Origin: Heterobasidion occidentale
Taxonomy: Eukaryota > Basidiomycota > Agaricomycetes > Russulales > Bondarzewiaceae
NCBI GenBank assembly: GCA_039111635.1
Contig: JBCAQO010000017.1
Coordinates: 1-64,000 of the forward strand
Direction: 5' to 3'
Length of the DNA: 64,000 nucleotides
A program made the translations under genes and the position numbers. Shown here one piece after another: positions 44,580 to 54,785 of this stretch (positions within the stretch are counted from its first letter, which is position 1; each line of letters opens with the position of its first letter). The notes under the pieces are model-generated. The model was given only the letters and a program-made list of their open reading frames with translations, was not told where the DNA came from and did not search any database.

Positions 44580-46471
44580 TCACCTCAGCGACAGGATCCC
44601 TGATCCGGTGAGGCCTCCACGCCCCTCCTTGCCGTCCTTCTTCTTCTTGATGACCGGTGCATCCCATATGCGCCAGAACTTGAGGTTCTCGTCGCCGGCG
44701 CCCGTGCAGACCATGTCGCCCGCGGGGCTGATGGCGCTGAACAGCACGCGCGAATCGTGCGCATCGCGAATCTCCGCCACGCGCTCCAGTGAAGGGTACG
44801 CGTGCACCATGATCGAGTTGGTCGGGTACCCGTGCGTCGTCAGAAACTCCTTTTTGTGCGGCGACCACTGCGCCGACGTCACCTGGGACGGGGTCTTGAG
44901 CGAGTGCAAGCGCGCGCCGGTGGTGCTGTTCCAAATGTTGACGGTGGCGTCGTTGGTGCCGCCGCCACTGGCGAGAAGAGAAGGCTGCCAGGGACACCAC
45001 GCGATGGCCTGTCACGCACGTCGTCAGCCACGAAGCGAGGCGACGCGGACAGGAACCCACCTTGACCGCGGCCGTGTGGTTCCTCTTCGTCCATTTTGCG
45101 ACGCCGCGCGAGCCCTCGACGACGTCTCCCAGCCTGCCGTCCCATATGTTCACGACGTTGTCGTTTCCCCCGCTCGCGAGCAGCTCGCCGTCGGCCCTCC
45201 ACTTGAGCCCGCACACCTCGCCCACGTGGCCCACGAGCTCCATGACCTTGTGCCGCGCGATGCGAACGTCGTGGTGCCAGATGCTCCCGTCGCCGCATCC
45301 GGAGCTCAGGACGTGGCCGTTCCAGCTGAGGGTCGCGACCTGGTTCTGGTGCCCGCCCATCGTGCGCAGCTTCTGCCCCGCCTCGATGTCCCAGAGATCG
45401 ACCTCGCCCGTGCCGTTCCCGACGCCGAGGAAGGTGCCGTCCTTTGAGAAATCGACGGAAGAGACGTAGGTGCCCTCGATGGCCTCGCCGATGTGCACGA
45501 CCGCGCCCGTGTCCGCCTTCCACATGTACACGTTTTCGCCGAGCGCGACGGCGACGGTGTTGAGCGAGGACCAGCTGAGCAGGTTGAGATAAAAGTCGTC
45601 GACCATGCCCGGCGCGTCGAGCACGCGCTCCGGCTGCGTGGCGATCTTGCGCGACTTGTTCGTGACGGCGCCCTTGGACGAGGGCAGGGAGCCGGGGCGG
45701 GCGTAGAGCGGGCGAGCAAACTCGCGTTGCTGGGCGAGGGTGGTGTCCGTCGCGGCGGGCGGGGCTTCGTGGTAGGCGAGGACACGCCTGTTGAGCGGCA
45801 CGCCCGTGGCCGCCGCGAGCCTCGCGGTGTGTCCGGGAGAGGCGGACTGCGGGTTCAGAGACATGGCGTCCAGAGTCGCCGCCACGTCCGTCTCCTCCCG
45901 AGTAGTGATGAACCGGTCTCGCGAATCGCGCTGCGCGTCTGGACATTAGAGAACTCGGGATGAGATGAATGCGATAGTGTACCTTGACGCTCGCGGGCTG
46001 GGATTGAGACCGCTTGGACTCTTGCTTCGGCGGGACGTAGTCTCTAGAGACGACGTCCATCTTGGCCTCGACCCCGCCCTTTCTGATCACGCCGATGCTC
46101 GCCTGACGTTTCAACGTCGCAGAGACGGGGATGCCGCCCGACGTCGCCCTCTTCAGCGGCGAGGACGGCCGCGAGAGAAAGGGATTCGGGGTGCTCGAGC
46201 CTGACTGCTTGGAGGAGCTTTTCGTCGGGGAGGCGATGGATACGTTGTTGAGACCCGCGATGAGAGACGGCGTGAGAGGCGTTTTGGAGGAGGTGCATCG
46301 GATCGGGAGCGATAGTGCGTGGGGGTCTTTGGATTGTATACCATGGCGTAGCGTATCCAAGAAAACGAGAAAACAGGGCGAGGAGGAGAAATCGATCGCG
46401 GAGGAAGGCAGAGGAGGAGAGTTGTGACGCGAGGCAAACGCGTGAAAGTCAACATCACGTGCATCCGACAC
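44580..46471 (-). CDS. Cdc20-type activator of the anaphase-promoting complex
   Basis: WD40 co-activator that brings substrates to APC/C and drives the metaphase-anaphase transition. Exon 1 (46471 to about 45984) has TPLTPSLIAGLNNVSIASP, NPFLSRPSSPLKR and SIGVIRKGGVEAKMDVVSRD, as in fungal Cdc20. Exon 2 carries a C-box-like DRFITTR, then RVLDAPGMVDDFYLNLLSWS and the WD40 propeller (YVSSVDFSKDGTFLGVG, HQNQVATLSWNGHVLSSG, VCGLKWRADGELLASGGND). After an intron come AIAWCPWQPSLLASGGGT and VLFSAISPAGDMVCTGAGDE. Wording of blades (ATLSWN, SSGCGDG) favours Cdc20 over Cdh1. Odd: the C-box has Thr where Pro is usual (DRFIP), and the C-terminus is SLR rather than IR. Stop at 44580. Confidence 0.92.
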
Positions 46472-46570
46472 GCGTCCGAATCAGATGACCGGAACCCTTG
46501 GAATTTATCGATTCGAGAATACAAAAAGTGATACAGAGTGGTAGTGTCCGAGCCGCCGTCGCCGTCGCCT

Positions 46571-47815
46571 TTACATCCTCGAGCTCACGCTGATCACCTC
46601 CACGCTCCGCGTCCTAGAGCGTCTGCTCGTGCTCGCGCTCACGGGCCGCGTGTCGGGGTAGAGCGACTCGAGGTCCCAAAAGCACTCCTCCCCGACGGCC
46701 GTCAGCGCGGCGCTTGGCGCGCGGCTCGGGGCCGCACTCACCGCGATCGACACCGGCGCGCTCCGCATCCGGCGGTGGCCCCCACGCGCGACCGTGGTGT
46801 TGCGTGACAGCGACGGGCTCGTGCTCTCGGTCGTGTCGGACGCGAAAGAAGCCCGGAGTTGCTCCATGGCCTGCTGCTGCGTCGCGGGCGTGTGAACGAG
46901 CGTCGTGTACAGAGAGGAGATCTGGGGGGCAGGCACGGCCGGGGGCGGGAAAGACGGCACTGCGCTGGGCGGGGGACTCGGGAAGGCGGTGAGGAGGTCC
47001 AAGGACGTGAGGGGCGGGGTGAGGGTGCCCGAGTCGATGCTGGAGAGCGATCCGGCGGGCGAGGTGAGGCCGCTCTTGCCGGCGACGAAGCTCATGGAGC
47101 CGTCCGAGCTCACGAAGCCCGCACCCGCGGCGGAACCCTTGGGGACGGACTCCTCGCCGGGCCAACGGGCGCCAAACTGGGCGTAGCGGCGGCCCTGTTT
47201 CCGGAGTGCGTTGCTGGTGAGCTTTGCGATGGCGACGCAGGCGATGAGGCCGACGATGATGCTGAGGACGGCGGCGATGACGGCGACCTTGACCTTGTCG
47301 TGGGGGGTGAGCGGGGGCTCGAAGAACGAGCCCTTTGAGCCAGGGGCCATGAGAGTGTCCGTGGGGGCGGGCGCGCCGTAGCTGGGCAGAGCATTTGTCG
47401 GCTGAGAAGAGCCAGAGAGCGCACCAGAGCCAGAGTCCAAGTGGGTCGGCGCAGGGTGGTGGGTGGCGGTCGACGTCGCGGAAAAGTGCTCGCTTGGAGA
47501 GAGCGAGACGGTGACCGGACCGAGGTGTCCCGGGCGAGAAGGCACAGGAGGATAGGCAGAGGCCAGGGCAGAGGGAGCGATGTTGACGAGCTGGACAGTG
47601 TGGGGAAAGTCGGCCTGGCGCTTGAGACCGATGCCCGCTACGTGCTTCGGGGAACTGGGGTCGTTGCCATGAGTGAGAGGGGCGAGCAAGTCCCTGCGGT
47701 GAGCGGGCAGGATGCCGACATAGGGCGGACGGCCGGGAGACAGAGAGTAGGGTGCGGCGCGAGTGGCGAGGGCTGCGGCGAGGACGACCAAGGCGAGAGG
47801 ATGGGAGGAGGGCAT
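46571..47815 (-). CDS. Single-pass membrane protein of unknown function, 414 aa
   Basis: Intronless frame starting MPSSHPLALVVLAAALATRA, a signal peptide. A Ser/Thr/Pro-rich, probably O-glycosylated outer part of about 170 residues follows (EHFSATSTATHHPAPTH). Then one membrane helix, VAVIAAVLSIIVGLIACVAI, preceded by DKVK and followed by a basic stretch (SNALRKQGRRYAQFG) that suggests a type I topology. The cytosolic half is Ser-rich with SLYPDTRPVSASTSRRS near the end. This layout is frequent in basidiomycete surface proteins of unknown role, sensor-like in shape. No enzymatic domain seen. Confidence 0.75.
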   Translation of the reverse strand: MPSSHPLALVVLAAALATRAAPYSLSPGRPPYVGILPAHRRDLLAPLTHGNDPSSPKHVAGIGLKRQADFPHTVQLVNIAPSALASAYPPVPSRPGHLGPVTVSLSPSEHFSATSTATHHPAPTHLDSGSGALSGSSQPTNALPSYGAPAPTDTLMAPGSKGSFFEPPLTPHDKVKVAVIAAVLSIIVGLIACVAIAKLTSNALRKQGRRYAQFGARWPGEESVPKGSAAGAGFVSSDGSMSFVAGKSGLTSPAGSLSSIDSGTLTPPLTSLDLLTAFPSPPPSAVPSFPPPAVPAPQISSLYTTLVHTPATQQQAMEQLRASFASDTTESTSPSLSRNTTVARGGHRRMRSAPVSIAVSAAPSRAPSAALTAVGEECFWDLESLYPDTRPVSASTSRRSRTRSVEVISVSSRM

Positions 47816-48508
47816 TGCTAGGTGGCGGCGTAGAGATGTGGGGGTAGATGAAAGGACGGTGGTGCCGAGCGGGCGTGTCTACGCTAGTGTGCTGGAGAGC
47901 AGCGGACGTGCTGGCGGGGACGACTCACGACGCCTCGCGGCCAAACACGCTCCCATCCCATTCACACGTGACACCCTCGCGCCCTCCACACCTCCCCACC
48001 TCACGTTCCTCCGTGAAGCACCATCAGCTGCCTTGCTCTGCCGGAAAATCCTGCTCCACGACCACGAGCCGTTCATAGGAACATGTCCGGTGTGCCCGTA
48101 CGCCCGACAGAGCAGCGCGTGTGCTTGGCAGCGCCCATCACCCCCCATGACGAGCTCAGGCCTGCCGTACAGAGAGGTCTCGCGTTCGTGTGCGCTTATA
48201 TTTAGATAGCCTTTGTCCCTCCCGTCGTCACCGCGAGTGCCTCACTGCCCCCTGCGTCCCTTCGTTCGGCACGCGGCACGGCGGCATAACAGCATCGTCC
48301 CTTCGTTCCCTCCGTCGGGGCTCCAGAGCGATGCGCAGACGGTCACGCTCCCCTTCACGCGAGCTTGGCATCGTCCCAACGCGTCGCGCCAGCCGCCGTA
48401 GAATATCCGCGGATCCCTCAGCGCGCTGGACGCTCGCCATTGGCCTTCTCGAGGGCTATAAGAGAGCGCGTTGGACACCCGTCAAAGCCGTCGAATCACA
48501 ACGCGACA
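47816..48508. other. Intergenic promoter region between divergent genes
   Basis: About 690 bases between the starts of the membrane protein (-) and the intradiol-like gene (+). Pyrimidine-rich around 48210-48330 on the plus strand, with a CCAAT-type ATTGG near 48439 and a TATA box at 48456. No open frame worth calling. Confidence 0.55.
48456..48463 (+). promoter_or_regulatory. TATA box of the intradiol-dioxygenase-like gene
   Basis: CTATAAGA is 46-53 bases before the ATG at 48509. The reversed CCAAT word ATTGG lies about 15 bases further upstream. Confidence 0.55.
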
Positions 48509-49632
48509 ATGCAACTCTTGTCTCTGATCGTGCTCGCTGGCGCCGTGGCCGGTCCGTGACGTGATTTCGGACACCGGGCGTTGCATGGCTGACCGCGTTC
48601 TCTATGCAGCCACCCCCGTTCGGCGGTCGCTCTACAGCAGCCTGCACAACGTTCGTGTGATCCACGACATCTGATTTCCGTTCGTTCACGTCACATTTAG
48701 ACAACGTGCGTCACCGCCGGCGAAGTCGCCAAAGGTGCGCTCCGACTCGCGAGCGTTTCGCGCGCTCGCTGACACGCTGATCCCGCAGATGCCAACTGGC
48801 TCCCGAACGCGGTGAGCGCGCTCTGGTGGTGGGCCTGCCTTGCCTGCTGACACGCGTTGCTGCAGCCCGTCACGGCGCAGATCACGGGCGGCCAAGCGTG
48901 AGCGCACCCCCCTGATGAGGATTCGCCCCGCGCTGACGCAGCTGGAACGGCCAGCGGGGTGTCGCTGATCCTGGACATCGGACTGATGGACACGACGACG
49001 TGCGAGGCGCTGCCGAACACGCTCGTCGAGGTGTGGGCCCGTGCGTAGCAACGCGGCGATGCGATGCGGTGACGACGACGACGGCTGACACGGATCTCGC
49101 AGCCAACGCGGTGGGGACGTACGGGGCGAGCTTCTTGCGGGGGGCGACGCTGACGGGCTCGAACGGGATCGCGGAATTCGAGATGATCTTCCCCGGGTTC
49201 ACGTCGGCGGGTGCGAATCACATCAACGTGATCGTGCACCGGCCGGGGGTGACGACTGCGGCGGGGGCGACGACGGTCGCGCACGTCGGGCAGGTGTTCT
49301 TCACGGACCAGTGGACGAACGTGATCGGGATGTCGGCGCCGTACTCGGGCGACGCGCAGGGGCGGGTGCTGAACGCGGGCGACGGGCGGTTTGCGCAGGC
49401 GAACGCGGGCGGGTTCTCGGCCCTCGTGGAGTGAGTGTGCTTGTTTGGTGGGTTGATGGATCGGGCGGGTGCTGACGCGGGTGCGGACAGCATCGAAGAG
49501 ATCCATGACGACTGGCCCGAGGGCGTCTCTGGATACATCAGTGAGTGTCGCTGGCACGGTGGGTGCGATGTTGCTGACGGAGGGGATTCAGCGATCGGGG
49601 TGGACCCAAAGGCGGCATACGCAAACGCGTGA
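48509..49632 (+). CDS. Secreted intradiol-dioxygenase-fold protein, iron ligands incomplete
   Basis: Signal peptide MQLLSLIVLAGAVAA, then short exons giving TPVRRSLYSSLHN, TTCVTAGEVAK, ANWLPNAPVTAQITGGQA, GVSLILDIGLMDTTTCEALP, NTLVEVWAPNAVGTYGASFL, EFEMIFPGFTSAGANHINVI, AHVGQVFFTDQW, DGRFAQANAGGFSALVD and IGVDPKAAYANA. Order and spacing match fungal extracellular intradiol ring-cleavage dioxygenases, which open catechols with Fe(III). The family binds iron with two Tyr and the two His of HxH. Here the first Tyr (GTY) and first His remain. The second Tyr (PGFY changed to PGFT) and the second His (HIH changed to HIN) are replaced. About eight exons, all joinable. Probably not a normal dioxygenase. 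Confidence 0.82.
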
Positions 49633-50555
49633 GCAGCAGAAGGGCAGAAGGGCAAAGCTGTGCAGGACGTGTATTGATAGAGAAAGCTCGTGACTGCGTG
49701 TATGGAGGATGTGTATGCAAACGGAAAAGAGAAGATGGATGCGTCCGAGGGAGAAGGGTGCATGTGAGGGAAAGAGAGTAAGTGAGTAAGTGGAAATGAA
49801 AAGCATGACGGAAAGAGCCATTGGGGGGGTGCGGGGCCGAGGTGATCAACAGCAGCAGCAGGGGATGGGGATGATCCAGCAGAAACTGCCGTCCTGGAGT
49901 GCAACGAGGTGAGTGGCGGAGTTGGAGCGGAGGAGGCTAGAAGACTGAGGCATGGGACACATCCGCCCCGGAGACGCATGGGATCCGATGATGCCTGGCT
50001 GGGCAGCATGGGGTGAGCGGGCTGGGGTTGTGCGGTGACCGCGCGAGGGCTGTCGGGGTGGGACTGCTGCTGCATGGGCAAGGAGGACAGCCAAGGGCGG
50101 TGGATCGCTTTATGCAAGCAAGGGGTGACGTCATTGCGCTGGCCATCGGGGACGCTCCCGCCCGGACCGGTCACGACAGGCCAAGGGGGGCACGTCGGGG
50201 ATGGGCCAGCCGGGGACAGGGCCGTCGGCGCCGACGACTGGCCGCGACGCCGGCGCTCGTCGAGGGTCCGAGGAGGACATGATAAGTAGAAGAAGGCGAG
50301 CGCAGAGGAAGGAAGAACAGAAGGCGTCCTGAGTCCACGGCTCTTGTCTCTGCGATCGCCGCCGTCGATGGCCCATCCTCAAACGCCGATCTCGCAGCCA
50401 ATGCACAGATCTCTCTCTGCCTATTACACCCGTGCCTTGCTCGTAAGCCCATCCCAATTATGTCTCCTCCCGGTCCCCCTTCCACCCTCTACTTATAGTC
50501 CTCTACCCTATCGCGCCCTCTTCCCATTTTCCCCTCTCCCGCCCACTCGCCCCCC
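49633..50555. other. Intergenic stretch, no gene seen
   Basis: About 920 bases between two plus-strand genes. Contains only short overlapping frames without family resemblance. The last 150 bases are CT-rich (50440-50550), as before many starts here. Confidence 0.5.
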
Positions 50556-51838
50556 ATGCCCTTCGTCGACATCTCCTCCACCGCGGGCGCAGCCCACATG
50601 TACTACACCATCTCAACGCCCACGAATCCCTCCGCGGAACATATCGACAGAGACTTGCCCACCGTCATCTTCCTCCACCCCGTATACATCGCGTCCCAGA
50701 TCTTCCATTGTCTGTACCCTGCCTTTGCCCGTCCCCGCCGCTCCGCTAACCTCTCCCTCTCCAGCACAATTCCTCGACCCTTCCCTCCGCAGATTTAACC
50801 TTATCGCATGCGACTCCCGCTGCCACGGCGAGAGCATCGGCCATGTCCCCAAAAACTTCACCAGGCTCGAGGCCAGTGAGGACATCTTCCAGCTCATGGT
50901 CCGCTTCTCCTCGTCATCCCACGCCGCCCCCTCGCTGACCTCCCCGATAGAAATCCCTCGACCTGCCCCCATCTCACGTCGTCGGTCTCTCCATGGGCGC
51001 ATGCATCGGCCTCTCCCTCGCGATAAACCATCCGGACAGGGTCCTCTCTGTCACCCATGCTCTCCCCTCTCCCCCTCGAAGAGGTACGTCCGTCCGCCGA
51101 GTCCGCCCCCGCTCACCCCTTGCCCGCAGCCCCAGGACGTCGCAGAGGGCCGCCAGGAGATCTACGACTGCTGGGCCGAGGGCTTCCACGACCCAGACTC
51201 CGTCGACGAGTACGCCATCACCGACTCCGTCTACGGCTCCCTCCAGCTCGGCTTCAACAACGCCACCTCCGGCGTCATCCACGCGTTCGTTTCCTCTCGC
51301 TCGACCGCCCCGTCTCTTTCCTGACATCCCCTCAGCCTCATCAAGTCCGCCGTCCCGCAAGCCAAGAAAAACTGGGACAACCACAACCTCGACGCCTACT
51401 ACGAGGTCTCCGTCGGCTTCTTCATCCACCGCAAACCCCACCCCCGCGAAACGCTCGCCAAGGTCCGCTGCCCCGTCCTCCTCGTCCACTGCGGCGGCGA
51501 CATCGCCTACCCCTTCCACTACGCCACCGAGCTCGCGGACGCCATCAAGGGCGCCGGCGTCGACGTCACCGTCCGCGCGATCCCCGACGCCTGCCATTTC
51601 GGCAGCGTCACCCACCCCAAGCAGTGCGTCTCCCCTTTCTTTCTTTCGTCCGCCTCGCTCACCCCTCCTTCTGTTCAGGATCAACCGCATCCTGCACGAC
51701 TGGCTCGTCGCAAAATCGACCGGCGACCACAAGCCGGGCCCCGTTCCTGCCACCGTCGTCTCTCCCTTCTCTGGCGTCCTCGGCAGCTGCAGCTCCGACT
51801 CGTCAGACTCGGATGACACCGACTACTATGGATCTTGA
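50556..51838 (+). CDS. Alpha/beta-hydrolase fold protein
   Basis: Probable esterase or related hydrolase. Starts MPFVDISSTAGAAHMYYTIS, then LPTVIFLHPVYIASQIF, FNLIACDSRCHGESIG, the nucleophile elbow VVGLSMGACIGLSLAINHP (Ser in GLSMG), a lid region with YDCWAEGFHDPDSVDEY, CPVLLVHCGGDIAYPFHYA (acid residue Asp) and IPDACHFGSVTHP (catalytic His). Ends with an acidic, Ser-rich tail SSDSSDSDDTDYYGS. About seven exons with GT-AG borders, no breaks. No signal peptide or anchor. Substrate unknown; similarity is greatest to the 3-oxoadipate-enol-lactonase-like type of hydrolase. Confidence 0.88.
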
Positions 51839-52594
51839 TCCCCTCGTCTCTCCTCTCGTTCCTCGCATCATAAACATAAACCCACAATCCCGTTTCCTTC
51901 GCCCCCACACTCGCCCATCGCATCCGAATCCCACACCCTATAGAAACCCCGTTCGCCCGAACGCTGCCTGCATGCACGCCTCTGTTTGTTTATGAACGTA
52001 GTGTACGATGTATGTATGTATCCCTGCTGCCTCGCGCCTCGTCCGCCCTTATACCCCGGCAGCGACCCCTGCAGTCGCGCGCCCCTCCTGCATCCCTAGT
52101 AGCCCATCAATAAACATGCGTATCACCCGATCACGAACCCGTCCGCTCGGAGGGCCAATCCCCAACCCCCAAGCCCCGCCAGCACGCGGCGGCACCTCGC
52201 CACGGCATGGCATGGAGGCGGCGACGGCCCTGCGATCCCGCGCGCGTGATGCAGCTCAGGCTTGCCCCTGCACAGATCGCGCGCCGGCGCACCCCCCGAT
52301 CTCGCTTCGTGCAGCACCAGCGAGATCGGGAAATTAAGGGCGGGCATGGCGGGCGACGCTGCGCTCAGGTACGGACCCCGTGCGCCGGCGTGCGGGGAAC
52401 GACGCCGACGGACTATGTCTTCCTGGTACCGCAAGGTACTCACAAAAGTGTGCATGGAATAGGTGTGGCTCGGGCCGTTCTAGGATGCTGTCTTGGCTGC
52501 TGGGGTGGCTCTTGGCCCACGATGTCTATCTAATATACATGAAACTGAAACAGGGTCACTTGGCCTCGAGGCGTCTCAGAACGACCGTGTGCCT
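51839..52594. other. Intergenic stretch between convergent genes
   Basis: About 750 bases. Only short frames; the 3' ends of the hydrolase (+) and F-box gene (-) face each other here. Nothing else recognised. Confidence 0.5.
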
Positions 52595-53980
52595 CTACGG
52601 TTTGTTGGTCATTCTGGCGAACCATTCGTCGCTGGTTTCCAGACAACCCCCTTCGTGTACACGTAGGCCTTCGTCTCTCCATTTCAGGCGATGGAGGGGG
52701 TCGACCAATCCTTCTTTCTCTGCCTCGCTCCATGTTTGCGTGCGGATCCCCAAGTCCTTCAGTTTGGCTATTCCACCGCAATTGGGGACGGGAAAGTGCC
52801 TTCGAGACTCGACGACGTTCACCAGCTGGCTGCAATAGGACCTACATTTGTTGGCGTCTTCCCATCTGTCGACGTTATCCCACTGTGGAAGGACACACAG
52901 GTACGACAAATTCGTGTTCTGTCCCCGAGTCAGTTGGCCTGTGGGTGAAAAGAGAAGAGCCAGGTGCTTGAGAGTGAGGCTGGCGTAATACGTGCCCGTC
53001 AGGGTTAGGCTCTGGATGTTGTTGGCCCTGGCCAGGGCGGCTCGAAGATCCTTGGGTGGCATACGGACAGAGCGTAAACAAATTTTCGAAATCGTGTCAG
53101 TACAATAAAAAAGGAGCGAAAGCAAACTCGGTCCTAGTCGGGAAGATATTCTTAGTGGAGGTGGGGGGTACGGAGCGCGCGGGGTCGGCGCTGCAGCGGA
53201 CAGCTCCAAAGATTTCAGCCGAGGAACCTCGAGAGCGTCGATGAAGACGGCGATCGCATCGCAGTCCTCTATGCTGATGTTAAGGCTTTCGAGTCGGGGC
53301 AGTGTGCACCGGGTCGCTAGGGCCGTGTTCTTGACACTCAGTTCCCGAAAAGAGAGTTGCAGAGCGACCAGGTGGCTGCCGCGGACGTTGTCCGCGAATC
53401 GACCCATGTCCCAGCTGGGGCTGCGATGCCAGCAGTGGACGGAAAAGACCTCGAGGATCCGGGATGAAAAAAAGATTTGAAACTCTTCGTGCCACGAGTC
53501 TGGACGGACGGCAAGGTGACGGAGACGCTGCGCAGATAGGACGGCAGGAACGAAGGACTCGATGCCACCGTCCCCGTAAGTCGTCAAGGCGAGCTGTTCG
53601 AGCAAGGGGGGCGCGCCGTCAAGTGGTGGCATGGCAGGCAGGTGCAAGACCATGTCTTTCCAGCGATGAGAATGCGCGCCGATGATGGCCAGGAGACAGT
53701 CGACGTGCGCTATGGCAGAGATGGTGAGCGGCCTGGTCCTCGACAGCGACAGCCAGGTCTCCAGCTCGCGACAGAGAGAACGGGAGGCGGGCGGGTTCAC
53801 GAAGGGAATTTTCAGGGACGTCCATAGGGACGGGGTCGAAAGGGCGATCGCCCGCCATGACCTGCAGACTCTGGTGAGAACGAGAGGGGCTTTGGAGGGG
53901 TGGAGGAAGCAGTTGGCGTCGTTGTGCACGCAATACAAGAAAATCTCGGACAGAATTTCAGGGAAAAGCCTCGGTTCCAT
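52595..53980 (-). CDS. F-box/LRR-like protein, 461 aa
   Basis: Probable substrate receptor of an SCF ubiquitin ligase, or a member of the large expanded F-box family of mushroom-forming fungi. The N-terminus shows the F-box: LFPEILSEIFLYCVHNDANC, then LVLTRVCRSWRAIALSTPSL, followed by WTSLKI. The rest is irregular Leu-rich repeats (PRLESLNISIEDCDAI, PRLKSLELSAAAPT, NIQSLTLTGTYYASLTLKHL). Single exon from 53980 to 52595, usual for the family. Such genes evolve fast, so no orthologue or substrate is proposed. Confidence 0.82.
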   Translation of the reverse strand: MEPRLFPEILSEIFLYCVHNDANCFLHPSKAPLVLTRVCRSWRAIALSTPSLWTSLKIPFVNPPASRSLCRELETWLSLSRTRPLTISAIAHVDCLLAIIGAHSHRWKDMVLHLPAMPPLDGAPPLLEQLALTTYGDGGIESFVPAVLSAQRLRHLAVRPDSWHEEFQIFFSSRILEVFSVHCWHRSPSWDMGRFADNVRGSHLVALQLSFRELSVKNTALATRCTLPRLESLNISIEDCDAIAVFIDALEVPRLKSLELSAAAPTPRAPYPPPPLRISSRLGPSLLSLLFYCTDTISKICLRSVRMPPKDLRAALARANNIQSLTLTGTYYASLTLKHLALLFSPTGQLTRGQNTNLSYLCVLPQWDNVDRWEDANKCRSYCSQLVNVVESRRHFPVPNCGGIAKLKDLGIRTQTWSEAEKEGLVDPLHRLKWRDEGLRVHEGGCLETSDEWFARMTNKP

Positions 53981-54112
53981 GATGTGCAGAGAGAAGAAGG
54001 GATTGGTGTGCGATGAGGATGTGGAGGCTCAATAGTCTACGAGCCACCGGTTTTGTTGGTCATCGCAGAATCCGACGAATCTGTTATCTACGCCGGTTTG
54101 ACTGTAACCACC

Positions 54113-54611
54113 ATGTCGTTCTCCCTCCGCATTCAGCACGGTAAGAGCACGCGTTCTCCTCGATCCTCTGTCGCTCACCGATCCATCAGGCATCACTGGT
54201 GGCTTTGCGCCCCCGCGTCCGTCTGCCGTGCACGAGCTGTCCCTCGACCCGTCCATTGCACCCAACTCGATCCTCCTCGCCTCCTTGCTCCGCCCAGACG
54301 GCACCCCCCATCTCGAGTCACACCCACCCAAGTCTGTCCCCCTCTCCGCCACCACAACCGCCCTCCTCGATGAGCTCCGCTCTATCCTCCACCGTCTCCC
54401 CACAGAGAACCCCCCCTCCTCAGACATCTATCATCGGGACATCGGCATCATGTGGCAGAGTGACGATTTCACCTGGTACAACTCCGCGCCCCAGGGCTGC
54501 GCCAGGTTCGACAGCGACGTCGCCCCGACAGAGGACGACAAGAAGGCATTTGATCGTGCCGTCGAGATTGTCGACGCCCTCGTCAAGAGCGGCGTCGCCC
54601 AGGAAGTCTAG
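54113..54611 (+). CDS. Small conserved-looking protein of unknown function
   Basis: Two exons joined across a GTAAGA...ATCAG intron (first exon MSFSLRIQHG, second exon from ITGGFAPPRPSAVHELSLDP). About 145 residues, soluble, acidic C-terminal half with DIYHRDIGIMWQSDDFTWYN and DDKKAFDRAVEIVDALVKSG. The well-formed intron, lack of low complexity and Trp-rich core argue for a real gene. I recognise no family. Confidence 0.7.
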
Positions 54612-54785
54612 GTCCGCCTCCGAGAAGTGGCTCTGGAAGAATAGAGCGCATACCTTATCGATCAAAGTCGTTGTTGTACCAGCCTGTTTGTAAACTACCC
54701 CGTGGAATCATTGTCTCTCATCGCGACCGTGCTTCGTCTTCAAGCTCTACTGATCGTACATGTTCTTCCCTTCCTATAGCACCCC

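Noticed and set aside
19326..46471. A single metabolic gene cluster
   Set aside because: Neighbouring genes belong to unrelated processes (trafficking, mitosis, mitochondrial redox, amino-acid and pyrimidine metabolism) with separate promoters; no core biosynthetic enzyme is present.
49218..50174. 318-codon minus frame
   Set aside because: Overlaps antisense to the conserved 3' exons of the intradiol-like gene; Ser/Pro/His-rich with no domain.
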